64,000 nucleotides of DNA from Spironucleus salmonicida (taxonomy: Eukaryota; Fornicata; Diplomonadida; Hexamitidae), in contig CM035321.1 of NCBI GenBank assembly GCA_000497125.2, forward strand, positions 1,516,001 to 1,580,000, given 5' to 3'. Of this stretch, positions 21,374-32,512 are shown one piece after another (the first letter of the stretch is position 1; every line of letters starts with the position of its first letter). The notes beneath the pieces are model-generated. The model saw only the letters and a program-made list of their open reading frames with translations, had not been told where the DNA came from and did not search any database. A program made the position numbers and the translations under genes.

Positions 21374-22540
21374 ATGCTATAGTAGATGACAATTGACATT
21401 AAACAAACTTATTAGAAAGTTAAATTTAATGCATAATTTTATGAAATAAAAAAACCAACAATTCTCCCATCGCTTCACCTTGCACTGCCCACGAATACAT
21501 AAATAAACGATATTTTTGTAGAAAGGCTTTAAATCATAACAAGTACCGCACTTTTTTATCGGATATAACACTAAAATGCAACTAAAATTATAAAGCTGTT
21601 TAAATAGTCATCAAATGAACAGCTTCTATAAAGAAAGGAAAATGCATTTTTGCTTCTAGTAAGAAAGCTTAATTATGGCCTCATTCCTGCTACTACTACA
21701 ACAACCATACTAGATAGTCAGGTCACCATTTATGAGTAATTTGATTTCTCGCTAGATTAGATTATTTAACTAAAACCCTTATCAATTCAGCATATTAGAA
21801 TAATAGTTCAATAATGTGCCTAGCTCCTAAATTCAGCTAGATAGTTTCGATTTTATTCAGGTTGCTTCACATCAAAAACTATTTTTTTCCAAGCAAATAA
21901 TCCAGCTAGAATGATGTTCCCAAATTTTGAAAAGTCTATCAAACTCCAGGGGGTCGAAAAATTCATCAACTTCTAAGTTCAAAAAACAACCCCATATTTA
22001 ACAGAATAATCTATTAATAAAAATGTGAAATTAGATATTTTAACTCCAGAATGTATTTATTAAACTGCAGCAGTTCCTGCTTTTTCAGATAGTTTCGAGC
22101 TTGGAACATTAATTTATGAGCTCTGGACTGGAAAGTAATTATTTAAAGCTGAAAATGAGTTTATGTTAGTTAAATAATATTTGCAAATATTAGGAATTCC
22201 TGGTGAAAGAGAGATCAAAAGTAAATTTTTCACCTCTTTTGACTATAATTAGTTCATTTTATACAGACGGAAATATGAGTATCTGGGATTCAATGAATAA
22301 TCAGATTATTTACCTGTGAGCGATGTAATACTTCAAAATACTGTGTACGATGGTAAATTATCTGGATATAATTTGTTGAAGCAACTGATGCGAAATGTTT
22401 TTTACTGCAATTGTGAAGGGAACGATTAGGTTGAGGAATTAGCTATTTTAAAACTAGTATGGGGCCTTATTTAAGGTGATGTCAACAAGCGGTATGGATT
22501 AGAAGAGGTTGTAGTTTGGATTTAAGGTAATTTGGTGTGA
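21374..22540 (+). CDS. CMGC-like protein kinase homologue lacking catalytic motifs (pseudokinase)
   Basis: 388 residues, ATG 21374 (alternative ATG 21386) to TGA 22538. A kinase fold is visible: the hinge region VTIYEQFDFSLDQII followed by PLSIQHIRIIVQQC resembles the CMGC block FEYMxxDLxxxI / LSxxHIRxIxxQ. Later DSFELGTLIYELWTGKQLF and LQILGIPGEREI match helix F and the LGTPxE block of CMGC kinases. The expected HRDLKPxN loop reads GCFTSKTIFFQANN and the DFG position reads FPNFEKS, and no glycine-rich loop is evident. It is therefore probably catalytically dead, acting as scaffold or regulator. Confidence 0.7.
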
Positions 22541-22902
22541 TAAGTGTGATTATTAAACAAATGTATAATATTACGAATTATTAATTTAATCGATGCTATG
22601 GAATACATCAACTAATATAATATAAAATAATCCATAGTAGTTATATAATATTTTGATAAATGGGGGGAAAACTATTTTTCACTGTATTCGTACTGCTATT
22701 ATCTTTATTCGAAATAGACTATTTTGGTATATTAAAACATATAGAATGTTAATCTTTAACCACTGTGAATAACTAAATTAGTAAAAATTTATTGTAAATT
22801 CAAAATAAAATTTCTAAATATATTCCGATAAATCTAGGCATTAAAAAGTTGGAAATATAATCTTTATCTATGAGAAAATCTAATACATCAGATAACTATG
22901 TC
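22541..22902. other. A+T-rich spacer
   Basis: About 360 bp, A+T-rich, no protein-like frame on either strand; presumably the 3' flank of the pseudokinase gene and upstream region of the next small gene. Confidence 0.45.
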
Positions 22903-23178
22903 ATGTAAATGAACTTAAACTTTCAGTTCTTTTTTAAAGCAAAAATCACTACTAAATTAGTTGATTTTGAAGTTTTGTACAACAAATTGATTACAATAAG
23001 ATCATTTTCAATTCATTTTAACTTTAGAAACAATAAATTTCGTATCTGCGGTTTTGAAATAGAAGGAGATTTTGGTTTTGATAATAGCAACCAACTAATT
23101 ACAGCTATCCTAAATAGATTTGTTGGAACTGAGTTTGCAGCTAATACTGACCACTCAAATGACTTCTCTTATAGCTGA
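22903..23178 (+). CDS. small hypothetical protein, 91 aa
   Basis: ATG 22903 (M-Gln-M via TAA; a second ATG is at 22909) to TGA 23176. Phe/Asn/Ile-rich, with a plausible globular pattern (KFRICGFEIEGDFGFDNS) and an acidic end. The 3' end overlaps the convergent SPO11 gene by 24 bp. No recognised domain. The coding call rests on the open frame and composition only. Confidence 0.4.
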
Positions 23179-23925
23179 AGCGATGAATTCACTGACAGTA
23201 TTCTCACCATATTCTCGCACAAAATCGTCTAGTTCTCCTTTTCGTTACTCTCTCAAAGTATTCAACTTCCCTGCCCAAATTTACTAATGTAACCCTAATA
23301 ATCTTTTTTGTACCCCTGTAATTTTTGCTTCGCTTTCCAGCTATCCAGTATCATTTAAGCTACTAAAAAGACCCAAACATGAAAAATCCCTTGCATGCTA
23401 GCAGTAAATTCGCATTATATCATGTCCAGAGGCGTTAAAATCGCAAAATCCGAATGATTTTTGAGGAATTTTGGCTATAAAATTTAACGTAAGTTAGTCA
23501 GGAAACCCTTTTCCAGTGACTAGTAAATATTTGTTACTAAGTGCTCCCAGCTTGCTAAAAATAGTATCTTTTTCAATAATAATAGTGATTTTATCAGCAG
23601 GTACGCTGAATTCTTGGATTAGCTCAACTTTATTTTTATACATAAAAAGACCTTTCGCCGAAGTAGTAAAGTTAAGAAAACGCTTTTGTATATTGAGTTA
23701 TATCTATAGCTAACGTAAAATAGAGTTGGAAATAACTTGAGTCGGAAAAATATCAGGAAATTGATAGTATAGTGCTCTAATATTCATTGTGTCGTTATTG
23801 GTGATTAGTATAATTGATATGGTAAGGATATGAAGTTTACGAGTGATAATAATTTATTTATGTAGCGGAAATGGGTTTTAAACTAGTGAATACATCTCTA
23901 GCAGAAGCTGATCAAGTATTTACAT
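23155..23925 (-). CDS. SPO11: SPO11 / topoisomerase VI A subunit homologue
   Basis: 256 residues, minus strand, ATG 23925 to TGA 23155. Tyrosine motif NIRALYYQFPDIFPTQ (Tyr53/54; compare KREIYYxD), then FTTSAKGLFM (compare STSKGLIAG). Toprim part: IIIEKDTIFSKL with Glu118, YLLVTGKGFPDQLTLNFI (compare IxITGKGYPDxxTR), and GFCDFNASGHDIMRIY corresponding to VDADPHGIEIMxIY. The metal-binding DxD reads Asp-Phe-Asn, so the second acidic residue is missing. SPO11 makes the double-strand breaks that start meiotic recombination. At 256 residues it is shorter than typical eukaryotic SPO11, mainly N-terminally. An in-frame TGA lies just upstream of the chosen ATG. Confidence 0.85.
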
Positions 23926-23963
23926 AAAAAATAATGAAATGGAATTAGATTAAAAAGAGTGAA

Positions 23964-24218
23964 TCACATACCTAATTTTTGTTTAAAGTCAAAATTCTAT
24001 TCTTTACATTTTTCGTTATCGTCTTTAAGCTCTTAAACTATATTATCATTTGACAGCAAGATAAAATTGGCACCATTCATAAGGTAAGATTAGCCTTATT
24101 ATTGAGATAAATAGTCAATAGCTTCGTTATTAGATTACATTCTAAAATTGTTGATAACAACTTTCTACTTTGCTTCCAAGCGGAAACTATCTGTCATTTC
24201 ATAATCAATGTAATCCAT
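23964..24218 (-). CDS. prefoldin-like small helical protein, 84 aa
   Basis: Minus strand, ATG 24218 (MDYIDYEMTDSFRLEAK) to TGA 23964. Two helical arms flank a short hydrophobic central segment (SYLMNGANFILLSNDNIVQEL), the layout of beta-type prefoldin subunits (arm, xxxGxxFhhxxxxxhxxxL, arm). At 84 residues it is shorter than usual. If prefoldin, it would deliver tubulin/actin to the CCT ring, whose beta subunit is at 39450. It lies in tandem with SPO11 with a 38-bp gap. The assignment is tentative. Confidence 0.45.
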
Positions 24219-24466
24219 TAAAGAAACGGAAAGCAGCATATAAAATACTATATGTGAAGGGACTAATAGTGATGTAAACAAGTACAAGTGAACAATTTAT
24301 TCAGCATACCACTATACTTAAATTGTATGCCACAGATCACTACAAGAATTAAATCTTTCAAATATTCTGCTCATATGAAAAGCTTCTAACTATACAAAAT
24401 ACTTTTCCCCATATCCAACTATTATATGTATAATATTGTATTCCTTCCATTCTTTCACTCCTTAAA

Positions 24467-27157
24467 ATGGAGCAGCTTCTCTTAAAGTCAATTGTGCGAA
24501 ACAACATTGAAAACTATCTGCAAGATTTTGCTATTACACTCCCCTATGTTAACGAATCCCTACAGCTTAAAATATTTTGCGACGACAACAAGGTCTTCGT
24601 AAACGATTTTGTCGTTTAGGAAGCCGCCGAAATCACCCAAATCGAGCTATTCTTCTCAGAATTTCATACCTCGTTCCTCCTTTAACTGAACAAGAAAGAT
24701 ATCCACTCCTTTATCACAGATGAAAACACGGGTCTTTTCGCCATCTCCTCGTCCTCTAATATCCCCGTTCAGTTCCTGTGCCTCTACAAGCAATTTTTCC
24801 TTTCCTTTCCACTGAAAAAATCGTCCCCTTCCAAAAACTGCGTAGAAACGCTCGAGGACGAGAGCTGGTGCCCCGCTTCCTACAACCGAACTGACGCAGA
24901 TTTCGAGCATTTCGGCGCAAACTTTGGCAGGCGGGACCTGCAGTACCCGCCTGCGAAGCTCCGCGAAGTCGAAGGCCTGTGGCTTTTAGAGCCTGAAACG
25001 GTCAAAAATCCATTCGAAGTCGCTCTAATTCCTGTAGAATTTACGACGATCAAGTACGCCTTCCAGTATTTCAGTTTCATTTTTGCAGTTTTCGAGGGCA
25101 GTACGATCATTTTTACACGCGAGAGCGGCCTTTTCAGCATGTGCTGCGAGTTTCCGTTCGAATTCAAGTAAAATAAGGAAGGGAAGATCGGATTTGCTGG
25201 TTTTGAGGTTGAGTTCAGCGCCAGTTTCGATGTAGTGAAGCTTTAGGACCGCAAAATCGTCAAGGGTGACGTGTATCCGTTTTACGATGTTTCCATCATC
25301 GGCCAAAAAATTAGCTGTGGCGATATTTTTGATAATAAAGCTTATTTAGCGTATAATAATGAGTTTAAAATTTTCGAGATTTCCGCTTCTGAAATTATAG
25401 GTTTAAAGGCTCCTGAGATCGCAGGCTTCACTGGTGAAGAAGAGCAGGTTCTTATTAACGATTAAAACACTCACTAACCGGCCAAAGTTGTGGATTTAGA
25501 GGACATGCAGGATGGCTACGACATCAACAACGAAACAGACCTTTTCAGGTCGGATTTCAGTTAGCCGTACGCTGAATCGTTCAAATCGCAATTGATTGAA
25601 ACTGTTGAATTGAATTTTGTCGTGTTATTTAAACTATGTCATGACATTTTCTTAGGCGTTCGCGGTGCTGAAATCGTTATTTTCCGTCCTTCAACTTCTA
25701 CAAAATTCACCGTTTCTGATGATGTTCTGAACTGGTAAATATAAAATTAGCAGCTGTAAATTTTTACGAATAACTCAATTATATCACCATTTTTTGCTCT
25801 TAATTTCAACTTTTTTGCTTTTAATCACGGAATTAACACAGTTAATGTCAATTAAAATTTCTGCTACAAGAACCAGCCTTTATTTTATTACCCAAACGCT
25901 GATTATGGAACTGTTTAGCAAATCGCGCGCATAGATTCTATTTTAGAAGAAAATGACTTACTTTTCATCATAATTTCGTCAGTTTTGTCTATTTTTAGAA
26001 GCGGAAAGCTAATTTTTACGCAATTTGTAGAAAATAACATGAAGCTTATTTCATTTTCAAACTATGAACTCAAGCTATTCTCAACCTTAAATCACTATAC
26101 AGAAACTCGAAAAATCAGCGTACTTTTCTACGACTTTTTGAACTCACTATTATTATGTAATGATTTCGAATAGTTCATAAACTTGATCCCATTTTCCCGT
26201 TTCTCTATAACTTCTTTCAAACATGAAAACATGATTGATAATGTTCTGAAGCTCTCAAATTCGCAAATTAACGAACTCACAGAACTCGCTGTTCTGCCTC
26301 CAGCAGAACCTTTTTAGTTCTACGATGCGGATTACGAAATTTAATTTTGGACTTTAGTTTTGGAGCGAAAATTCAAAATTGATTTGAATTCTTAAAATTT
26401 AAAAACTGCTCCAGAAAATGAACTTTTAGCCTACAATTTGACTGCGCTAATAGCCATTTCTTTCTCTTTCAAGCACTGGCCAGAGAACAATTTTGCGCGC
26501 GAAATTTGCCTCAAATGCGCGCTTTTCAAGTACATGAAAAACGAAAAATTTGATGTTCTTATGGGCCGCTTTTTCGACGCAGAAGAAGTGGAAAATCAAT
26601 ATGAAATTGTAAATTCCGGAAGCGTTATCGCCGGAAATGTCGACGTTTTTGCGCTTCGCGGCGGATGTTCCTTCAACGAAGCCGTCGCGCGACAGCAAAT
26701 TTCGTTCCTTTTTCCACTCCCTTTTAGTGCAGAAAACGCGCGTTTAGCAGTTTTAGCGCACCAGGAAAACGCGTCTTATGACCGTCTCCTCCTCCACTGG
26801 TTCATCACATAGAACGATTTGAAGCACGAAATTTCGGACGCTTTCCCAGATTTTTGTGTTAGCAAGTTTGTGTAGAATTTATAAGAATATCAGCAAGTTT
26901 GCAGGCCAAAATTCGAGCTAAAAAGCGTTGTTTCTGACTGCGAAAAGTACTGCTTCGAGAAGGAGCGGAAAGTTGTCGATTGGGATAAGGAAGAGGATAA
27001 GCAGTATCAGCGTTTTTAGCGAAAAATTGCAGAATGGGAAGAAGCGAAAGCTGAGTTTTCAGCGAAATTGGCTTCTTGGGAGGCGGAGCATTTCGAGGAT
27101 TTGCTGATAGGCGAGTACAAAGTAGCAGTTAACTTAGAAGAGAAACACCTGTAGTGA
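24467..27157 (+). CDS. large unrecognised protein, 896 aa
   Basis: ATG 24467 (MEQLLLKSIVRNNIENYLQD) to TGA 27155 without interruption. Rich in Phe and short hydrophobic/beta-like segments through ~750 residues, then a Glu/Lys/Trp-rich helical C-terminus (KIAEWEEAKAEFSAKLASW). The beta-rich N-terminal part followed by helices resembles nucleoporins or vesicle-coat/tether proteins, but I recognise no motif. Base composition is richer in G+C than its neighbours and TAA/TAG-Gln use is sparse, especially in the first 700 bp and the last 700 bp. Confidence 0.8.
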
Positions 27158-27174
27158 TATGGTTTTGGATGTGA

Positions 27175-27594
27175 ATGGTTCAGTTTGTTTTTACACATTT
27201 TTCATTTTTTGGAATAGTGGGGCGAAATTTTGGCGCTCAAAATTACGGGTTAAATAGAATTCGAAGCAATAAAAAGTATTGCAAAGACTGGTTCAAATGC
27301 TGTAAAGTTAACTTAAATTTAATCGTATGGTATTCAATAGGATGCTTTGGAAATTAAACTTATTATAGCTAAAAGTAAATAAATTTGTAGATATTTGATT
27401 AGACTATTTATTGTTTTTATTAAATTAAAACTCGCTAATACAAAGTTATATTATGTTATAAAGAGAATTCCTCAGATTAATATTTATGTTATTTCTCCAG
27501 TTACGTGGGATATTTATATAAGAGTTTCTTTTCGTATTATAATAGTTATACATATAATTAATAAAGAAACTTATTTTATGATGATTAATTTTGA
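27175..27594 (+). CDS. uncertain ORF, 139 aa
   Basis: ATG 27175 (MVQFVFTHFSFFGIVGRN) to TGA 27592. Tyr/Cys/Phe/Asn-rich, with possible order in the first 60 residues (NKKYCKDWFKCCKVNL). It starts 17 bp after the large gene. It may be chance in A+T-rich DNA. Bases 27595-27850 beyond it show nothing. Confidence 0.25.
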
Positions 27595-27850
27595 TTTATT
27601 TGCTAGACGTTTTATTTTCATTTAACTGTAATATAATAATTATTATATTAAATTACTTTGCTATTAAATAAGGATTTTAAATAAATAATTTATATATTTT
27701 ATATAATACGACAGAACCTTTTTATGTAACCTGTATTTCAATATTAAGATTGTATCTTTTTATATATAAAGTAAAAGAAACAATAACCAATAAACTAAAT
27801 TAACAATGAATCACATAATATATCGATTTATAATTATATATGCAGCAAAA

Positions 27851-29740
27851 ATGACGAAGGACTTTGGCCTAGATGACTATCACCTAGCTTAGTGTAAAAA
27901 CCAGCATAGAATATCTCAATATACAAGCATCCTCTTCAAATAGTATAATATTGAGTCAGATATTGATTCTTCATTAATGCATCTTTTTTAGTCATAACTG
28001 TTTACTAAAATTACGTAATAGCTATAAATTCAAGTTCCAACTGTTAGTAATATCAATTTGGGTGTGTTTAATGAGATAGTATTAAAAATTTAAACCTAAA
28101 TTTAGAAAGACCAATAAGAAAAATATAACTCCTTTTTAAATTGTTACGAGGTATTAGCAGCTCATTTTAACATTTATGATATGGAACTTACCTTTTACAA
28201 TATGTTAAAAAATATTTTATAAATTTATTAGCAATTAGAATAATCTGATAATTTCCCATCTTTTGATTTTAATAACAATGATATTTTAAAGCATATTCCC
28301 ACTTAAGCTGAGATATAAACATTTATCAGCATTAGTGGAGCAGACTGTTTATCAGTCATTGATATTAATAATAATTTAGAACATGAACCTAAGTTTTATT
28401 CAAATAATTTATGGGCAGTTTATATTCTTCTTACTCTATCATCATTATCATTATCTTTATAAATTATAAATGCAATCTATTATATTGCTTACCGTGGTGC
28501 TACTGCTTCGGATATCTCTAATCTTAGTTCGTACTTTAATTTAGTATAAATACCTTTCAGTATATTTTGGCTTTGGATTTCAGATAAAATAGGCAGAAAA
28601 ACTGTGTATATAATAATAAACATAATATACGCCCTTACTAGTATACTTTTTATAATAATATCTTATATAGTAGATAATTAAATTGCAATTATTGTTATGT
28701 AAACTCTTCGTGGCTTATAGGGAAGTGGCGCAGTTCTAACTCCTATTTCATTTTTAATGGCTACTGATCTGGCACCTCCAAAAATTCGAGGATTTGTAGT
28801 TGTTTTAGTAAATGTATTTGCGCTTACAGGAAGTTTATTATCTTTTGGTGTGCAATTTCTGTTTTCCGCTTTGCCAAAATACAAAACCACACCAGAGATG
28901 ACATTTTAGGAGATATTTCTAAGAATTTCTTTCTCTTTCTTTGATTCTTAAATCACTGCTATGCTTCTTTTCGTTTTAAACTTACTTATTGCCATTTGCT
29001 TTTTGAAGGAAAGCTCGTAATCTGTTAACCTTAAAAGATATTTAAAGAAAAATAAGTTATTAGTTAAAACAAAAAAAATTGCGGTGAAACAGAAGCTGAT
29101 AATTAATAAGAATATAATTATTTTATTTCTTGGTTATTTATTTTCTTTAACTGCAGATAATAATTTACGTATAGGTGGAAATTATTACATTCTAAAAAGT
29201 TATGGATTTACCAATCCTAACGAATCTAAAGAATTTTTATCTACAGTTTCTATAGTAGCCTTAGCTATTGCAATTCTTTTAGTATCATTTGGAACTAAAT
29301 TTTTAATCAATAAAATTGGTGAATGTAGAGCTATTATTTTAGCTTAGTATTTATCAATCGGGGAAGCTATTATAAATTTTTCAATAAATCCTCCGTTAAA
29401 TCCAAACATTATGTATTTAACAATTACAACAAGTACTATTGCATCAATTTATTCTGATTCACTATTTCTATAGCTACTATCTATGTATACACGTCCAGAA
29501 ACAAGAGGGAAAGTTATGGGATTATTTTAAATTGGAAATTCCATAGGAAGAACTTCAGCTGGCTTTATTGTAGGATAAATGTAAAATTACAATTATAGAA
29601 ACACTCTTATATTAAATACAATGTTTTAATCAACATGTTTATTCTTAGTTGCTATTTTGAATCCACCACTATAAAGAACAGAGATGGATGAAGCTTAAAA
29701 ATAAAAAGAGGAAAATCAGCGAAGAAATTTATTGATTTGA
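27851..29740 (+). CDS. MFS transporter with ~190-residue N-terminal extension
   Basis: 629 residues, ATG 27851 to TGA 29738. Residues 1-~185 are soluble and helical (YEVLAAHFNIYDMELTFY), of unknown fold. From ~195, twelve hydrophobic segments follow. The loop between TM2 and TM3 has the MFS signature ISDKIGRKTVYII, TM4 has LRGLQGSGAVLTPISF, and a second GxxxxxxGKxxG-like loop (YTRPETRGKVMGLF) lies in the C-terminal half. The conserved loops fit the sugar/organic-ion/phosphate porter superfamily. The soluble N-terminal domain before TM1 recalls SPX-MFS phosphate transporters, but the SPX start motif is not visible, so the substrate is unknown. Confidence 0.8.
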
Positions 29741-30158
29741 ATACATTTTAAATATTTACATGTAATGTTACCATTCAAATAATAATTATAATATATACAA
29801 ATGCATCTATCATCTGACCTTAAAACTTCATTATTAGTATATTAATATATAATTATAAATTTAATTGAGTACGGGTTGAAAGTTATTTTATTTTTTATTT
29901 ATTGCATTATTTTTCATATATTTTATTATTAAAATAATAAAAACTACATTCCAAAGCATAAGTTATTGCGTCTCTGTATCTTTTATTATATAGGTTCTTA
30001 TGTATAATGATAATACTACTGGTTTTATTTTTAATTTCTAAGTTTAATGTAAATTATATTATTATTTTTATACAATCTTTTTTCTATATAAAAGCATAAA
30101 GTGAGTATTAACATAAATATATAAATATTGCTTTAAATATTTATCTTATTCTTAATAA
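29741..30158. other. A+T-rich spacer
   Basis: About 420 bp, extremely A+T-rich, between the MFS gene and the next SANT gene. Nothing recognised. Confidence 0.5.
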
Positions 30159-30434
30159 ATGAAACGCATTTACCAACGCTGGAATGAACAATAAATAGAG
30201 TAATTGCTTACTTTAGTTTCAGCATAATTAGCAACAGGAAATACCAGAATCAGTTGGAAAGTGATTTCAACTGAAATAGATAAGACACCTAGATAATGTT
30301 TCGATCTTTGGACTCAAAAATGTAAAAATTCAGTTCAAGAACCACAAAAACATAGCATTCTTTATATTCCTCTTCTCAATTTTACCGAAGAAGAATATAC
30401 TATAGACTACAATTTCAATTTTGAGTTAGATTGA
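30159..30434 (+). CDS. single SANT/Myb-like repeat protein, 91 aa
   Basis: ATG 30159 (MKRIYQRWNEQQIEQLLTLV) to TGA 30432. One Myb-like repeat: RWNEQQIEQLLTLV (helix 1), ISWKVISTEID (helix 2), TPRQCFDLWTQKC (recognition helix). The TPRQC(F/Y)DxW motif is almost identical to the first repeat of the 17375 protein. The C-terminal ~35 residues are acidic/aromatic and may contact partners. Likely nuclear DNA-binding or chromatin protein. Confidence 0.7.
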
Positions 30435-30605
30435 TAAAGTAATATTTTCATTTCTTAACATTTTTATCACGTTTTACAATCAATAGTACCAATATTTTAT
30501 TCTATAATACAAAATGACAACTAATTCATAAAATTATCTTTTATCACTAACTTGGTTCAGCTATAGCTCATATCAATACATTATTACATTAACAGTAACA
30601 AAAGA

Positions 30606-30953
30606 TCAATATCCTTGCTTTATTTAATTCTCCTATTCTTCTAAAAATTCTGTTTCGGCATCACTAAACTCTTAAACTGCATACAGAAGAGCAGCTTTAA
30701 TAATAGTTTTAGGTTATAATTCGTCATTGTGGATCCTTAATTAATATTGTTGAACCCTACTTAATGGAGCTAAAGTTGTGGTTGACTACTAGCATATATC
30801 TAGTGAAACTTATGACTCTTAATTAGCTTAATTATCTTACATTAGTATATTTCTAGTAAATATGTTATTGCCTTGTTAACTAATGAAATCATGTTATTCA
30901 ATTTAAGAGTTAAAAGGATTGCCTTGCATATCTATAGATTCGAAGCATCCCAT
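30606..30953 (-). CDS. hypothetical protein with MGC N-terminus, 115 aa
   Basis: Minus strand, ATG 30953 to TGA 30606. Begins MGCFESIDMQGNPF, a form compatible with myristoylation at Gly2 and palmitoylation at Cys3, suggesting membrane attachment. The middle is Gln/Asn-rich and probably disordered. The last ~50 residues form a helical, acidic segment (KTIIKAALLYAVQEFSDAE). No known family. Confidence 0.6.
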
Positions 30954-31171
30954 TTTTAAAGAATTATTTTTATTTATGTAATTAATTCTTATTAAATATT
31001 ATTTAATCTACTCATACACTCAGCTGCCTAATATATATTAATTCAATAACTATAAATAGAAACTTAATTGACAAACTAATTATACTCTGAAGCTAATATT
31101 ATATTAAAAATTAAAAAAATATGTCGAAATAGCTTGATTTTAATCCATTTATCATAACCAAATCCCCCAAC

Positions 31172-32095
31172 TCATTCTAGCGCAACTCTAGCAACCCTTT
31201 TTGCGGTTCCATCGCTCCTGATTTAATAGCTTGAAATTTTACCTTTAGCTAATATTTGAAGCTCGCCATTCAAATGAAACTCCACCAAATGATATTCACC
31301 TTCAGATACCCATTTAATCAATGTTGTAGCCCTCTGTTCTTGTCTTAAAAGTTTGACCATCTTACTTATATTTTTAATATTCTAAAAGTCAAAAATATGA
31401 ACTGTACCATGTTCAGAAGATACCGCCAGAAAATTTTCGTTAAAGGCAATATTGACAATTTTAGATTTATTTTCACCTCTACGTATTGTTTGTACAGTTT
31501 TTAAATGGTTTTTTTCTAGTACATTTACTGTTTTGCCAGCTTCTGACCCCGAAAATACAAATTCTTCAGATATGAGTAAACACGTTAAATTAGATTAGGA
31601 TACTTAACTTTGAACAGAATTTATCTCAAATTTAATAAAATTTATTCTTGTAAGCTCTAATACCCCTTATTTTGGAGAAGTCAAAATTTCCAAAAATTAA
31701 CTGTTGCATAAGGCAGAGAAAGGTGTTTGCAGACAATTTATTTCGATTGTTAAAGCAAGACTTGGAATTTCATATACCTAAACTGATTTCTCAGTTTATA
31801 AAAATAGGAAATCTCCAATAAACTTAAAGTGGTTAAGTTGTGAATTAATTTCTATTTCTGCTAATATTGATAGAGTATTGTCATCAATAATAGTTATAAT
31901 TGATTTATTATCAATATATAAAGCTAAAATAGCGCTATTTTGCTTCATCGCAATTTTGCTTACTTTTTACCCGATATTGACAGTTCTTAGTAGTTTAAAA
32001 GGTGAAGTTTAAAATATTTAGTAACCTGTATCAGTTGATTTAATCAAAAATTATGCCAACTCATTAAATACAAATGATTTGATCCCTTTACCCAT
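31172..32095 (-). CDS. PROPPIN (Atg18/WIPI-like) phosphoinositide-binding beta-propeller
   Basis: 307 residues, minus strand, ATG 32095 to TGA 31172. It opens FVFNELAQFLIKSTDTGYQIF, the first-blade pattern of Atg18/WIPI (FNxDxSxxxxxTxxGxxIY), followed by SPFKLLRT. The lipid-binding motif F/L-R-R-G appears as TIRRGENKSKIVNIAF, followed by NFLAVSSEHGTVHIFDF, a near-exact match to the signature SSDKGTVHIF blade. The two Arg of RRG bind PI3P and PI(3,5)P2. Expected role: recruitment to PI3P-marked endosomal/autophagic membranes made by VPS34-VPS15 (VPS15 gene at 12816). Confidence 0.88.
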
Positions 32096-32218
32096 TTTTA
32101 AATTATTTATTATATATTGATGTATAATAGTATTAACTATATTCTATCAAGTAATTTACTTCTAACTATAATTAATAAATATTTACTAAATAAAATATAA
32201 TTATTACATTAAAAAATC

Positions 32219-32512
32219 TCACTATTCCTTTTTAATCTCTAAAATCCTTATCATTTCAATTATTTCAAGTTATTTCTATTCAATTTTCAATGCAAAATCC
32301 CAAAATATTGCGTTAGGTAATTTTTCTCCATTCAGAAACTTGTATTTTCCTTTATATTTTTCCTTATCCTTGTTTATTAAATTTATTGCCTATAGAGCAT
32401 TAAGGATATCATATAACTTCTTCTACTCAATTTGAGTTCCTCTTTGTATTTATTAAAATGAGCAAATCCCTTATTAAGCAATATAGATTGCAACCTTTTC
32501 AGTTTCGTTCAT
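32219..32512 (-). CDS. E2F/DP-like winged-helix protein, 97 aa
   Basis: Minus strand, ATG 32512 (MNETEKVAIYIAQQGICSFQ) to TGA 32219. The segment QKKLYDILNALQAINLINKD matches the E2F/DP recognition helix and wing (RRRIYDVTNVLExIxLIxK), with LYDILNAL at the core, and a beta-wing-like KYKGKYKFLNG follows. The usual RRxYD is QKKLYD, so one DNA-contacting Arg is changed. No long dimerisation or marked-box domain follows, only ~35 helical residues. Other winged-helix families (for example RPC34-type) remain possible. Confidence 0.5.
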
